Assembly (NCBI GenBank): GCA_028282785.1
Contig: JANQHE010000076.1
Location: 24,547 to 88,546 of the forward strand
DNA from: Bacteroidales bacterium
GTDB lineage: Bacteria > Bacteroidota > Bacteroidia > Bacteroidales > UBA12077
Direction of reading: 5' to 3'
Length of the DNA: 64,000 bases
The position numbers and the translations under genes are program-made. The stretch's first letter is position 1, and each line of letters opens with the position of its first letter. The notes below the pieces were generated by a model. That model ran no database searches. It saw only the letters and a program-made list of their open reading frames with translations, and had not been told where the DNA came from. Shown here one piece after another: positions 16,240 through 24,686 of this stretch.

Positions 16240-17242
16240 GTTTATTACATTGAATCATGGTAGTGGAGGCAGGGCTTCGCAGGATTTAATCCAAAATGTT
16301 TTTATTAAATCTTTTGGCGATACCAATGCTATTTTGTCTGATTCAGTTGTTTTGCAAACCTCTAAGAACCAAATAGCATTCACAACAGATTCATTCGTAA
16401 TTGATCCTATCTTTTTCCCCGGAGGTGATATTGGAAAGCTTGCAGTTTGCGGTACAGTTAATGATCTATCAGTTTCGGGAGCAGTACCTAAATATTTAAC
16501 TGCTTCTTTTATTATTGAAGAAGGTTTTTTAATACAAGACTTAAAACAGATTGTGAATTCGATGAAAGAACAAGCCAAAATTACCAATATAAAAATTGTG
16601 GCTGGTGATACAAAGGTGGTTCATAAGGGGAAATGTGATAAGATATTTATAAATACTTCAGGAATTGGAATTCTGGAAAAGGATTATTCACATATAAGTA
16701 CCGCTGAAAAAATTGAAAGTGGGCATAAAATTATTGTAAACGGATTCTTAGGTGATCATTCTATTGCAGTTTTAGGTGCGCGAAACGAATTGGATTTTAA
16801 AGTTGATGTTCAATCGGATTGTTCATGTTTGCACGATCTTGTTCAAGTTGTTTTGAAAACTGGAGTACGAGTGAATTTTATGCGTGATGTTACGAGAGGA
16901 GGATTAGCAACCGTCTTAAATGAATTGGCAGATATGGTAAACCTGGGGATTGAATTAGAAGAAAAAGAAATTCCGGTTCGTGATTCCGTGAAGGGATTGT
17001 GTGAAGTTTTAGGATTTGATCCTTTGTATTTGGCAAATGAAGGGAAAGTTGTAATGGTAGTGAATTCTGAAGATGCTGATAAAACCATTAAAATCATGGG
17101 AAATCACCCTTTAGGTAAAGACAGTAAAATAATAGGTGAAATTACAACTGAACATCCAAAAATTGTAGTTGGAAAAACAGAGATAGGAGGTAAACGAATT
17201 ATAAATATGCTGCAAGGAGAACAACTACCAAGGATTTGCTAA
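16232..17242 (+). CDS. hypE: [NiFe] hydrogenase maturation protein HypE (carbamoyl dehydratase)
   Basis: I start at the ATG at 16232 (MSEFITLNHGSGGRASQDLI, 336 residues); a frame beginning further upstream is only shadow of hypD. HypE receives carbamoyl on its C-terminal Cys and dehydrates it to thiocyanate using ATP. The essential PRIC end is present, as are the AIR-synthase-like motifs TDSFVIDPIFFPGGDIG and RDVTRGGLATVLNEL. The eight-base overlap with hypD implies translational coupling. Confidence 0.96.
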   Translation: MSEFITLNHGSGGRASQDLIQNVFIKSFGDTNAILSDSVVLQTSKNQIAFTTDSFVIDPIFFPGGDIGKLAVCGTVNDLSVSGAVPKYLTASFIIEEGFLIQDLKQIVNSMKEQAKITNIKIVAGDTKVVHKGKCDKIFINTSGIGILEKDYSHISTAEKIESGHKIIVNGFLGDHSIAVLGARNELDFKVDVQSDCSCLHDLVQVVLKTGVRVNFMRDVTRGGLATVLNELADMVNLGIELEEKEIPVRDSVKGLCEVLGFDPLYLANEGKVVMVVNSEDADKTIKIMGNHPLGKDSKIIGEITTEHPKIVVGKTEIGGKRIINMLQGEQLPRIC

Positions 17243-17282
17243 GTAGATAATTTGGAATCTGAAATTTGAAATTTTAAAAAGC

Positions 17283-17627
17283 ATGCATGAATTAAAAATA
17301 GCAGAGGAATTGTTAGGAATTGTGTTACAAGTAGCCGAATCTGAGAATTTTAAAAAGGTTACCAAGGTTAATATTCAATTCGGCAAAATGATAATGATTG
17401 TTCCGGAAATTTTTCATTCTGTATTCGAAGGTGCTGTAAAAGGTACTATTGCTAAGAAAGCAAAATTAAATCTTGAAATATTAGCAGTAAAGTTCATATG
17501 TAAAAAATGTAAAAGAGAAACCGAAATAGATGATTTGTTATTTGTTTGTCCGTTGTGCGGATCAAATGACCTGGAAATGACCCAAGGAAGAGAAACAATT
17601 GTGGAAAGCATTGAAGGAGAAAAGTAG
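17283..17627 (+). CDS. hypA: [NiFe] hydrogenase nickel-insertion protein HypA
   Basis: A 114-residue protein starting MHELKIAEELL, where His2 is the nickel ligand of the family. A zinc site is formed by CKKC near residue 74 and CPLC near residue 90. HypA delivers nickel with HypB. It begins 40 bases after hypE and is followed by hypB after 126 bases. Confidence 0.95.
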   Translation: MHELKIAEELLGIVLQVAESENFKKVTKVNIQFGKMIMIVPEIFHSVFEGAVKGTIAKKAKLNLEILAVKFICKKCKRETEIDDLLFVCPLCGSNDLEMTQGRETIVESIEGEK

Positions 17628-17753
17628 TTTAAAGGTTTGATGGTAAAATGGTAGGTTGGTAAATCGGTGAAAATGTGAAAGAGTAAATTAGTTGGCAGCG
17701 GCAGTATCCAGTGAAGTCTGAAATCTAAAATTTGTAACTTGAAACTAAATATT

Positions 17754-18407
17754 ATGGAAATCAAAATACGTAAGAACGTTCTTGACAGAAATAAGAACAA
17801 AGCCAACGAAGTACGAGCGCTGCTAAAAGAAAAAAACGTTTTAATGGTAAATATGATCAGTTCCCCAGGTGCCGGAAAGACAACATTGCTTGAAAAAACA
17901 TTGGAGAACCTAAAGGGTAGGTTTAAGATAGCGGTTATTGAGGGTGATATTACTACCGACCGCGATGCACAACGTTTAAAAGGGCATGGGGTTCCAATTG
18001 TCGTGATAAATACCGAAGGTGGTTGCCATCTTGATTCTCATAGCATATCTAAGGTGCTTCCTGAATTTAATTTGGATAAACTCGATATAATTTTTGTAGA
18101 AAATGTGGGAAATTTGGTTTGTCCTTCACATTTTGATTTGGGCGAATCATTCAAATTAGCGCTGGTTAGCACAACCGAAGGTGATGATAAACCAATTAAA
18201 TATCCTATGTTATTTAGAGAAGCCAAAGTTATTTTACTAAATAAAATAGACCTGATTGAATATACCAATTTTAATAAATCCAGTTTTAAAGTAGACCTTA
18301 ATAATGTAAATGGTAAGGTTCCGTTAATGGAGATTTCTTGTACAAAGAATATTGGAATGAGTCAATGGTATACTTGGATCTCTAATCAAATTACATCAAA
18401 ATCCTAA
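17754..18407 (+). CDS. hypB: [NiFe] hydrogenase nickel-incorporation GTPase HypB
   Basis: From ATG 17754 (MEIKIRKNVLDRNKNKA) the protein has 217 residues. It is a SIMIBI GTPase: P-loop SSPGAGKTTLLEKTL, switch EGDITTDRDAQRLK, the Cys-His metal site in TEGGCHLDSH, and NKIDLIE for guanine. It lacks the N-terminal His-rich nickel store found in some homologues. An upstream TTG (17739) is less likely. It closes the hyp operon; the next promoter is at 18503-18554. Confidence 0.95.
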   Translation: MEIKIRKNVLDRNKNKANEVRALLKEKNVLMVNMISSPGAGKTTLLEKTLENLKGRFKIAVIEGDITTDRDAQRLKGHGVPIVVINTEGGCHLDSHSISKVLPEFNLDKLDIIFVENVGNLVCPSHFDLGESFKLALVSTTEGDDKPIKYPMLFREAKVILLNKIDLIEYTNFNKSSFKVDLNNVNGKVPLMEISCTKNIGMSQWYTWISNQITSKS

Positions 18408-18502
18408 TATTTGTTGTAAAACATATTTCTTAAAATAAGATAATAAGTACCAGTAAATCAGTCGAAAAGATTAGGTTGATTATTTAGATTTATTTTATTT
18501 AA

Positions 18503-18554
18503 TTGTTAATCAAATAACAGTGTTATAAAAATAACAAAAAGCATATTATATTTG
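18503..18554 (+). promoter_or_regulatory. Promoter with tandem TGTTA-N6-TAACA operators before the hydrogenase signalling operon
   Basis: Two inverted repeats, TGTTAATCAAATAACA (18504-18519) and TGTTATAAAAATAACA (18521-18536), each 5+6+5, are separated by a single G. Ten bases further is TATATTTG (18547-18554), a perfect -7 box TAnnTTTG. The 19 bases TTGTTAATCAAATAACAGT recur almost unchanged at 41995 and 58240, before two other hydrogenase-related operons, and the 41995 copy has the same tandem spacing. Rex is the best candidate because its motif has these arms; a CRP/FNR-type protein is the alternative. The placement across the -33 region suggests repression. Confidence 0.7.
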
Positions 18555-18612
18555 TAACATGAAAAAAACAAAAATCATTTTAAGGTACTAAATCGACTAA
18601 ATCTTTACCGAG

Positions 18613-18957
18613 ATGAATATTAAAGAAGTGGTAGATATTATTGGTGGCAAATTAATTTGTGGAGAATCCATGATTAATACTGAAATAGAGAGAGGTTTTG
18701 CATCAGATTTAATGAGTGATGTTTTAACGCTGGACTCCGATAATGTTCTGTTAATTACCGGGTTGGCTAACCTGCAGGCTATTCGAACTGCTGAAATGTC
18801 AGATATATCTTGTATTGTTTTTGCTCGAAATAAGAAAATAACCAAAGAAATGATGGAACTTGCGAAAGAAAATAATATTATCCTTATTGAATGTGCTAGT
18901 TCGGTTTTTAAAACTGCTGGAAAATTATATAAAGCTGGAATAAAACCTGTTTTTTAA
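18613..18957 (+). CDS. DRTGG-domain protein of the hydrogenase signalling cluster
   Basis: A 114-residue protein resembling the DRTGG domain (TIEIERGFASDLMSDVL-like beginning, LLITGLANLQAIRTAE in the middle, ILIECASSVFKTAGKL at the end). DRTGG domains occur in phosphotransacetylase-like and HPr-kinase-like proteins, probably as ligand-binding modules. It opens an operon with tandem operators and is one base from the next gene. A second paralogue is at 20744-21076. The function is unknown; association with [FeFe] hydrogenase operons in other anaerobes is my recollection, not tested. Confidence 0.75.
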   Translation: MNIKEVVDIIGGKLICGESMINTEIERGFASDLMSDVLTLDSDNVLLITGLANLQAIRTAEMSDISCIVFARNKKITKEMMELAKENNIILIECASSVFKTAGKLYKAGIKPVF

Positions 18958-18958
18958 T

Positions 18959-19378
18959 ATGCATTTTGAATATAACATAGAAGGTGGTGATTTTTCAAAG
19001 GCTGGTTTTGCTTCAAGTCAGTTAAAGAAAGTTTTAAAGCAGCTTATAACAGACCATAAGGTTGTTAAACGGACTGTTGTGGCACTGTATGAGGCCGAAG
19101 TAAATGTTGTAGCTCATGCATATTTGGGAGTAGTGATTATTGATATTGATACTGATAAAATTAAAATTCAAATAAATGACAAAGGACCTGGTATTGAAGA
19201 TATAAGTAAAGCAATGGAAGAAGGTTTTTCAACAGCATCGGAAAAGGTACGGGAAATGGGATTCGGAGCAGGAATGGGATTGTCAAATATTAAAAACAAT
19301 TCCGATGATTTTAAGATAACCAGTGAAGTTGGAGTAGGAACAAAACTTGAAATAATAGCTTATCTGAAAACCATATAA
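18959..19378 (+). CDS. Anti-sigma-factor-type HATPase (RsbW/RsbT-like)
   Basis: A 139-residue single-domain GHKL ATPase. The N box is EAEVNVVAHAY near residue 46, G1 is IQINDKGPGIED near residue 74, and the G2 region is GFGAGMGLSNIKNNSD near residue 101. The layout is that of RsbW/SpoIIAB/RsbT serine kinases that work by partner switching. No anti-anti-sigma (STAS) protein is adjacent, but a SpoIIE-type phosphatase lies at 38493-39677 beside another sensory hydrogenase. The gene is one base from its neighbours on both sides. Confidence 0.85.
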   Translation: MHFEYNIEGGDFSKAGFASSQLKKVLKQLITDHKVVKRTVVALYEAEVNVVAHAYLGVVIIDIDTDKIKIQINDKGPGIEDISKAMEEGFSTASEKVREMGFGAGMGLSNIKNNSDDFKITSEVGVGTKLEIIAYLKTI

Positions 19379-19379
19379 T

Positions 19380-20732
19380 ATGGAACAAAAAGTATTTCAT
19401 CACGCATTAAAAATTCAAAAAGATCGGTGTATGGGCTGTTCTCATTGCATGAATATTTGTCCGACCGGGGCAATTCGTGTTAGGAATGGTAAAGCTGAAC
19501 TTTTTGAAAATCGTTGTATCGATTGTGGTGAATGCTTTAGGGTTTGCCCAGTTAACGCTATAATTATTGAACAAGATGATTTTAACAAGATTTTTCAATA
19601 TAAACACAGAATAGCCCTGTTGCCGGCAGTATTGATTGGCCAATTTCCTGAAGATATCAAAACATCCCAGATTTACAATGTATTAATAGGCCTCGGATTT
19701 ACAGATGTTTATGAAGCAGAACACGGAGTAGATATCTTAAAGGACTCCATGAAAGAATATGTTGACAGAAATAAGGGCATCAAACCTTTAATATCTTCAT
19801 TCTGCCCAGCAGTTGTTCGTTTAATACAGGTAAAATTCCCGGCGTTGGTTGATAATATTATTTCGCTTCACCCACCATTGGATATAGCTGCTTTATACTA
19901 TAGGCAAAAGTTGGTAAGCGAAGGAGTAGATGAATCGGATATTGGGATTTTCTATGTAACACCTTGTGCATCAAAAATAGCTGCAATAAAGAGTCCGGTT
20001 GGTGAGGATAAATCTCACATAGATGGAGTAATCAATATGGATTTTATATACAATAAAGTCTATACAGGTGTTAAGAGAAGCGATTATATCCCGGGCCAGA
20101 AATTTAAAGCAGAGAGGCTTTCTCCCGAAGGTACTGTTTGGAGCTTAACCAATGGTGAAGCTGATATGATGGAAGGTAGATGTTTGGCTATTGATGGAGT
20201 GCATAATGTGATGGATTTTCTTGAGAAAATAGAGAATGAGGAAATAAAAGATGTTGATTTCTTGGAGTTAAGAGCATGTGACGAAAGTTGCGCAGGAGGA
20301 GTATTAACCGCTCAAAACCGTTTCTTAACAGTTGAACGGTTAAGAAAAAGAGCCGCCTATATTAAAGAGAATTATTCTGATTATAAAAGGAAAGATATAC
20401 TAAATCACTCAGAATACTTAAATCAAAAAATAACTCTTGGCAAAATTAAGCCACGATCGATGATGAAACTCGATGAAAATATGGCTGAAGCAATGAAGAA
20501 AATGCGCCGCGTTAAAGAAATTTTAAAGTGCCTTCCTGACGTGGATTGTGGAGCATGTGGTGCACCTAACTGCCAGGCATTAGCTGAAGATATTGTTCAA
20601 GAACGTGCAGTAATTAATCACTGCATATTCATTCAAAGGATATTCGAGAAAAAAGGAATAATTGATTGGGAAGAATCACACCAAATAATGCAGGATATCT
20701 GGGGTGATGAAAAACTAAACAGAAAATGTTAA
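19380..20732 (+). CDS. Putative sensory [FeFe]-hydrogenase-like iron-sulfur protein
   Basis: A 450-residue protein: two [4Fe-4S] ferredoxin motifs (Cys17-27 and Cys46-56), an [FeFe]-hydrogenase large-subunit domain (about 75-370), and a C-terminal CGACGAPNCQALAED-type FeS domain with a later Cys. The four H-cluster ligands align with Cys142 (SSFCPAV), Cys196 (VTPCASK), and Cys300 and Cys304 (RACDESCAGG). The proton-relay Cys of true enzymes (first Cys of TSCCP) is Phe141. Such changes are known in sensory group C/D proteins, so H2 or redox sensing is more likely than fast catalysis. It sits between an RsbW-like HATPase and a DRTGG gene, so it may gate that switch. Confidence 0.82.
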   Translation: MEQKVFHHALKIQKDRCMGCSHCMNICPTGAIRVRNGKAELFENRCIDCGECFRVCPVNAIIIEQDDFNKIFQYKHRIALLPAVLIGQFPEDIKTSQIYNVLIGLGFTDVYEAEHGVDILKDSMKEYVDRNKGIKPLISSFCPAVVRLIQVKFPALVDNIISLHPPLDIAALYYRQKLVSEGVDESDIGIFYVTPCASKIAAIKSPVGEDKSHIDGVINMDFIYNKVYTGVKRSDYIPGQKFKAERLSPEGTVWSLTNGEADMMEGRCLAIDGVHNVMDFLEKIENEEIKDVDFLELRACDESCAGGVLTAQNRFLTVERLRKRAAYIKENYSDYKRKDILNHSEYLNQKITLGKIKPRSMMKLDENMAEAMKKMRRVKEILKCLPDVDCGACGAPNCQALAEDIVQERAVINHCIFIQRIFEKKGIIDWEESHQIMQDIWGDEKLNRKC

Positions 20733-20743
20733 AATATAATAGA

Positions 20744-21076
20744 ATGAAAGTATCAGATATAATAAATGAATTAGGATTAACAGTTTTTTCAGGGCAATCA
20801 GGTATTGATAAGGAAATAACCGGAGGATATGTATCTGACCTATTAAGTGACGTTATGGGGCACGCAAAGGAAGGACAAATATGGTGTACTTTGCAAACTC
20901 ATAAAAATGTAATGGCTATTGCTTCTTTAAAAGACCTATCAGCTATCATTCTAGTTAAAGGTTTTAAGCCTGATGAGGACATGGCTGAGCAAGGCGAAGT
21001 AGAAGGAGTTCCTGTGTTGGGCACAACGGAAACTACATTTGAAATTGTAGGAAAATTATATGAGTTACTAAAATAA
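20744..21076 (+). CDS. Second DRTGG-domain protein of the hydrogenase signalling cluster
   Basis: From ATG 20744 (MKVSDIINELGL) it has 110 residues; the earlier ATG at 20726 overlaps the previous gene and adds MLKYNR. The DRTGG-like core is GGYVSDLLSDVMGHAKEGQ, then AIILVKGFKPDEDM, then VLGTTETTFEIVGKLYELL. It is a divergent paralogue of the protein at 18613-18957, and the two bracket the HATPase and hydrogenase-like genes. It probably binds a small ligand or forms a hetero-oligomer with the first copy; this is inference. Confidence 0.75.
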   Translation: MKVSDIINELGLTVFSGQSGIDKEITGGYVSDLLSDVMGHAKEGQIWCTLQTHKNVMAIASLKDLSAIILVKGFKPDEDMAEQGEVEGVPVLGTTETTFEIVGKLYELLK

Positions 21077-21077
21077 G

Positions 21078-21818
21078 ATGAATTCATACAAGGCAGATTT
21101 ACATACACATACCGTGTTATCTCCTTGTGGGAGTTTGGAGATGGGTCCACAAAATATAATTAAAAGGTGTAAAGAAGAAAAAATTGAGATACTGGGAATT
21201 ACAGATCATAACAGCACTAGAAATTGTAAAGCGGTTGAAGATCTGGCAAAAAGCAATGATATCCTGATTTTAAAGGGAGCAGAAATTACCACGAAAGAAG
21301 AAATACATTGCTTAGCGTTCTTTGAAAAAGATGATGAATTATTTGATTTTCAGAAATACCTGGAAGAGCATCTACCTATGGTAAAGAATGATGTAAATAA
21401 GTTTGGGTACCAGGTTGTAGTTGATAAAAATGAAAATATTTTAGCTCAGGAAGATAAACTTTTAATAACTGCTTTAGATGTAAGCCTTATTCAGGTCGAA
21501 AAAAAAGTTCATAGTTTGGATGGCTTATTTATTCCGGCTCATATCGATAGAAAGAGTTATTCTATCATAAGTCAACTGGGCTTTATACCAACCGGATTAG
21601 AAATTGATGCACTGGAGCTTTCAAAATACGCTTCAAGAAAAGAGTTTTTGGAAAAGAATAACTACCTGGCAGATTATTCTTTCATTCAAAGTTCCGATGC
21701 TCATTTTCTGGAAAACATTGGTGATGCTTATACAAGTTTCCAAGTACTTGATAAATCATTCCACGAAGTGAAACTTGCTTTAAAAGCGATTAATGGAAGA
21801 AAGGTATTAATTTCATGA
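21078..21818 (+). CDS. PHP-domain metal-dependent phosphoesterase
   Basis: A 246-residue PHP protein. Metal-binding motifs are ADLHTHTVLSPCGSL at residues 6-20, GITDHNS near residue 41, the glutamate in KGAEITT near 72, HIDRKSY near 154, and SSDAHFLENIGDAY near 211. PHP enzymes hydrolyse phosphoesters, for example histidinol phosphate, nucleotides or DNA 3' ends. The substrate cannot be deduced. It overlaps the next gene by four bases and is one base after the DRTGG gene, so it is firmly part of the operon. Confidence 0.85.
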   Translation: MNSYKADLHTHTVLSPCGSLEMGPQNIIKRCKEEKIEILGITDHNSTRNCKAVEDLAKSNDILILKGAEITTKEEIHCLAFFEKDDELFDFQKYLEEHLPMVKNDVNKFGYQVVVDKNENILAQEDKLLITALDVSLIQVEKKVHSLDGLFIPAHIDRKSYSIISQLGFIPTGLEIDALELSKYASRKEFLEKNNYLADYSFIQSSDAHFLENIGDAYTSFQVLDKSFHEVKLALKAINGRKVLIS

Positions 21819-22366
21819 ATAATATTTCGATGCATATATTAGATATTGTACAAAACTCAATTCGAGGGAATGCAAGCTTAATTGAAATAATTATTCGAGA
21901 GCAACAGGTACAAAACAAGCTTGAATTACAAATAAAAGATAACGGGAAAGGAATGGATACTGAAATGTTAGCTCATGTTACGGATCCCTATACAACCACC
22001 CGAACCACCCGAAAGGTTGGTTTGGGTTTACCATTGCTCAAACATACAGCTGAACAAGCAAATGGGTCGTTAAAAATTCAGTCCGGCTTGGGAGTGGGTA
22101 CGTTGGTTAATGTGGTTTTTCAACTAGGCCATATAGATAGGCCTCCATTGGGAGATTTAGCAGGAACTATAGTTTTGCTGACGGCAGCAAATCCGGATAT
22201 CGATTTCAAATATATTCATCAGGTTAATGATAAAAAGTATGAGTTTAATACACTCAATATTAAAGAAGTATTGGGTGATATTAAAATTAGTGATCCTAAA
22301 ATAAGGAGGTATTTAAAAGAAATGATATCAGAAAATGTAAATGACATATGTAAAATTCATGATTAA
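21815..22366 (+). CDS. GHKL ATPase / histidine-kinase-like ATP-binding protein
   Basis: A 183-residue protein beginning with MHILDIVQNSIRGNASLIEI (N box with HILDIxQNS), G1 LQIKDNGKGMDTE, and G2 KVGLGLPLLKHTAEQANG. There is no dimerisation/His domain, so it is an isolated ATPase like the last third of a sensor kinase, followed by a C-terminal tail of about 60 residues of unknown role. It is the last gene before the hydBAC operon (91 bases). It might phosphorylate or bind a partner in the cluster. Confidence 0.8.
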   Translation: MNNISMHILDIVQNSIRGNASLIEIIIREQQVQNKLELQIKDNGKGMDTEMLAHVTDPYTTTRTTRKVGLGLPLLKHTAEQANGSLKIQSGLGVGTLVNVVFQLGHIDRPPLGDLAGTIVLLTAANPDIDFKYIHQVNDKKYEFNTLNIKEVLGDIKISDPKIRRYLKEMISENVNDICKIHD

Positions 22367-22404
22367 GTAATGTTATTTAAGATGATTCTTAATTCATGAA
22401 ATAA

Positions 22405-22412
22405 TAACTTTG
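22405..22412 (+). promoter_or_regulatory. Candidate -7 box of the first hydBAC operon
   Basis: TAACTTTG matches TAnnTTTG exactly and would start transcription near 22419, 38 bases before the first gene. No TGTTA-N6-TAACA operator lies near it, unlike the upstream signalling operon and the second hyd operon, so this unit may be controlled differently or by readthrough. Confidence 0.5.
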
Positions 22413-22456
22413 TAAAATAATATAGATTATAACACTTTAAAAATTAATAAGTAAAC

Positions 22457-22858
22457 ATGGCAAAAATCAAAACTTTAGCAGATCTAAAAAAAATGAAAGA
22501 AGATTTGCAATCAAAAGTAGAAATCAGGGAAAAAGGGGATAGTCCTGAAAGCTACGTGCAAATTAAAGTTGGTATGGCAACCAGCGGAATTGCTTCTGGA
22601 GCAAAAGAAGTAATGGACTTTTTGATTGAAGCTCTTGAAAAAAGAAACATTGAAGCTGTTGTTACTCAAACTGGCGACATGGGTTACAGTTTTGCAGAAC
22701 CAACAATAGAGGTTAAAAAACCAGGAGAAGAGCCAATTGTTTTCGGTTATGTTGATACCGAAAAAGCCGATGAAATTATTGAGAAGTATATCAAACAGGG
22801 AGAATTGGTAGATGGTATCATACCTGTAAACTATCAAGTTATTGATGACGATAAATAA
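22457..22858 (+). CDS. Thioredoxin-like [2Fe-2S] ferredoxin homologue lacking all cysteines
   Basis: A 133-residue protein of the thioredoxin-like 2Fe-2S ferredoxin family that commonly precedes hydB. Family motifs are recognisable: KVGMATSGIASGAKEVMDF where TCGIA is usual, and VTQTGDMGYSFAEPTIEV where TGCxGxC is usual. All four cluster-binding cysteines are replaced and the whole protein contains no Cys at all, so it cannot bind a cluster in the normal way. It is first in the hydBAC operon, 19 bases before hydB. A structural or assembly role is more likely than electron transfer. Confidence 0.8.
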   Translation: MAKIKTLADLKKMKEDLQSKVEIREKGDSPESYVQIKVGMATSGIASGAKEVMDFLIEALEKRNIEAVVTQTGDMGYSFAEPTIEVKKPGEEPIVFGYVDTEKADEIIEKYIKQGELVDGIIPVNYQVIDDDK

Positions 22859-22877
22859 AAAATTGGAGGATATAAAA

Positions 22878-24671
22878 ATGGCAAAATATAAAATGCATTT
22901 GTTAGTTTGTGGTGGTACCGGATGTAGAGCGGCTGCAAGCGACTCAATTGTTGAGAGCCTGAAACAGGAACTTGAAAATAAAGGCCTTCAGGATGATGTT
23001 CAGGTAATAATGACTGGTTGTTTTGGTTTCTGTGAAAAAGGCCCTATTGTAAAAGTATCTCCTGATAACACTTTCTACGTTCAGGTAAAGCCTGAAGATG
23101 TAGCTGAAATAGTAGAAGAACATTTAGTTAAAGGGCGTCAGGTTGAAAGGTTATTATATAAAGATCCTGAAAAAGAGGAGGTTGTAGCTGATTCAAAAAA
23201 TATGGATTTCTACAAAAAGCAAATACGCATTGCTTTAAGGAATTGTGGATTTATTGATCCGGAAAACCTAGATGAATATATTGCACGCGAAGGTTACATG
23301 GCATTAGGTAAGTGTCTTGTCGAAATGAAACCGGCTGATGTTATTAATGAAATTAAAGAATCGGGCTTAAGAGGCCGTGGAGGAGGAGGTTTCCCAACCG
23401 GTTTAAAATGGGAAATTGCAGCTAAAAACGAAGCAGACCAAAAATATGTTGTTTGTAATGCTGATGAGGGTGACCCGGGGGCTTTCATGGATCGTTCCAT
23501 ATTAGAAGGCGACCCGCATGCTGTACTTGAAGCTATGGCTATTTGTGGTTACTCAATGGGAGCCACAAAAGGTTTAATTTACATTCGCGCTGAATATCCT
23601 TTGGCAATTAAGAGGTTAAAAATTGCTATCGAACAAGCTCGAGAATACGGACTATTAGGTAAAAATATTTTTGGAACAGATTTCGAATTTGATATTGAGT
23701 TACGTTATGGAGCCGGAGCTTTTGTTTGTGGCGAAGAAACTTCTTTAATTCATTCTATGGAAGGCGAACGTGGCGAACCAACTATTAAGCCTCCGTACCC
23801 GGCAGAAAAAGGTTATTTGGGAAAACCAACCAATGTTAATAATGTTGAAACTTATGCAAACATTCCGGTAATTATTAACAAAGGAGCAAGTTGGTTTAGT
23901 AAAATAGGAACAGAAAAATCAAAAGGAACAAAAGTATTTGCCCTTGCTGGTAAAATTAACAATGTAGGCCTAATTGAGGTTCCAATGGGAACAACCTTGC
24001 GCGAAGTTATTTTCGAAATAGGTGGTGGAATTAAAGATGGTAAAAAATTTAAAGCTGTTCAAACCGGTGGGCCATCAGGAGGTTGTTTAACTGAGAAGCA
24101 TTTGGATACCCCAATCGATTTTGACAACCTGGTTCAAGCCGGTTCAATGATGGGATCAGGGGGTATGATTGTTATGGACGAAGATGATTGTATGGTATCG
24201 GTTGCCAAATTTTACCTAGACTTTACTGTTGAAGAATCTTGCGGAAAATGTTCTCCATGTAGAATTGGTAATAAAAGGTTATACGAACTATTAGATAGAA
24301 TTACTCAGGGAAAGGGTGAAATGGATGACCTTCAACGCCTTCGTAATATGAGTACTGTAATTAAAGATACCTCACTTTGTGGATTAGGCCAAACTTCTCC
24401 AAATCCGATTTTATCTACTTTAGATAACTTCTACGAAGAATATGTTCAACATGTAATTGATAAGAAGTGTGCAGCTGGCCAGTGTAAAGATTTAATGACA
24501 TATTTTGTTGTAGAAGAAAACTGTGTAGGTTGTACCGCTTGTGCAAGAGTTTGTCCTGTAGGTGCTATCACAGGAGAGAAAAAGCAAACACATTTTATAA
24601 ATCCAGAGATTTGTATTAAATGTGGCGCGTGCGAAGAGAGATGTAAGTTTGATGCAATCATTGTAAAATAA
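22878..24671 (+). CDS. hydB: NADH-binding flavoprotein subunit HydB of trimeric [FeFe] hydrogenase 1
   Basis: The start is ATG 22878 (MAKYKMHLLVC), eight bases after a clear GGAGGA at 22865, giving 597 residues. Domains: an N-terminal thioredoxin-like 2Fe-2S domain with Cys11, Cys16 and a pair near 51-55; a NuoF core with GLRGRGGGGFPTGLKW, the FMN/NADH motif CNADEGDPGAFMDR and ESCGKCSPCRIG for a [4Fe-4S] cluster; and a C-terminal two-cluster ferredoxin (CVGCTACARVCP, CIKCGACEERC). It oxidises or reduces NAD and is the subunit where flavin-based bifurcation is thought to occur in HydABC enzymes. Confidence 0.94.
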   Translation: MAKYKMHLLVCGGTGCRAAASDSIVESLKQELENKGLQDDVQVIMTGCFGFCEKGPIVKVSPDNTFYVQVKPEDVAEIVEEHLVKGRQVERLLYKDPEKEEVVADSKNMDFYKKQIRIALRNCGFIDPENLDEYIAREGYMALGKCLVEMKPADVINEIKESGLRGRGGGGFPTGLKWEIAAKNEADQKYVVCNADEGDPGAFMDRSILEGDPHAVLEAMAICGYSMGATKGLIYIRAEYPLAIKRLKIAIEQAREYGLLGKNIFGTDFEFDIELRYGAGAFVCGEETSLIHSMEGERGEPTIKPPYPAEKGYLGKPTNVNNVETYANIPVIINKGASWFSKIGTEKSKGTKVFALAGKINNVGLIEVPMGTTLREVIFEIGGGIKDGKKFKAVQTGGPSGGCLTEKHLDTPIDFDNLVQAGSMMGSGGMIVMDEDDCMVSVAKFYLDFTVEESCGKCSPCRIGNKRLYELLDRITQGKGEMDDLQRLRNMSTVIKDTSLCGLGQTSPNPILSTLDNFYEEYVQHVIDKKCAAGQCKDLMTYFVVEENCVGCTACARVCPVGAITGEKKQTHFINPEICIKCGACEERCKFDAIIVK

Positions 24672-24686
24672 TAAATTATTAGAACG

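Noticed and set aside
19380..20732. Treating the 450-residue FeS protein as a third catalytic [FeFe] hydrogenase
   Set aside because: The relay Cys is Phe, the His-ligated and 2Fe-2S domains are missing and the third motif is degraded; a sensory role fits better.
22367..22456. A hydrogenase-regulon operator before the first hydBAC operon
   Set aside because: A search by eye found no TGTTA-N6-TAACA or TGTGA-N6-TCACA site; only a -7 box is supported.
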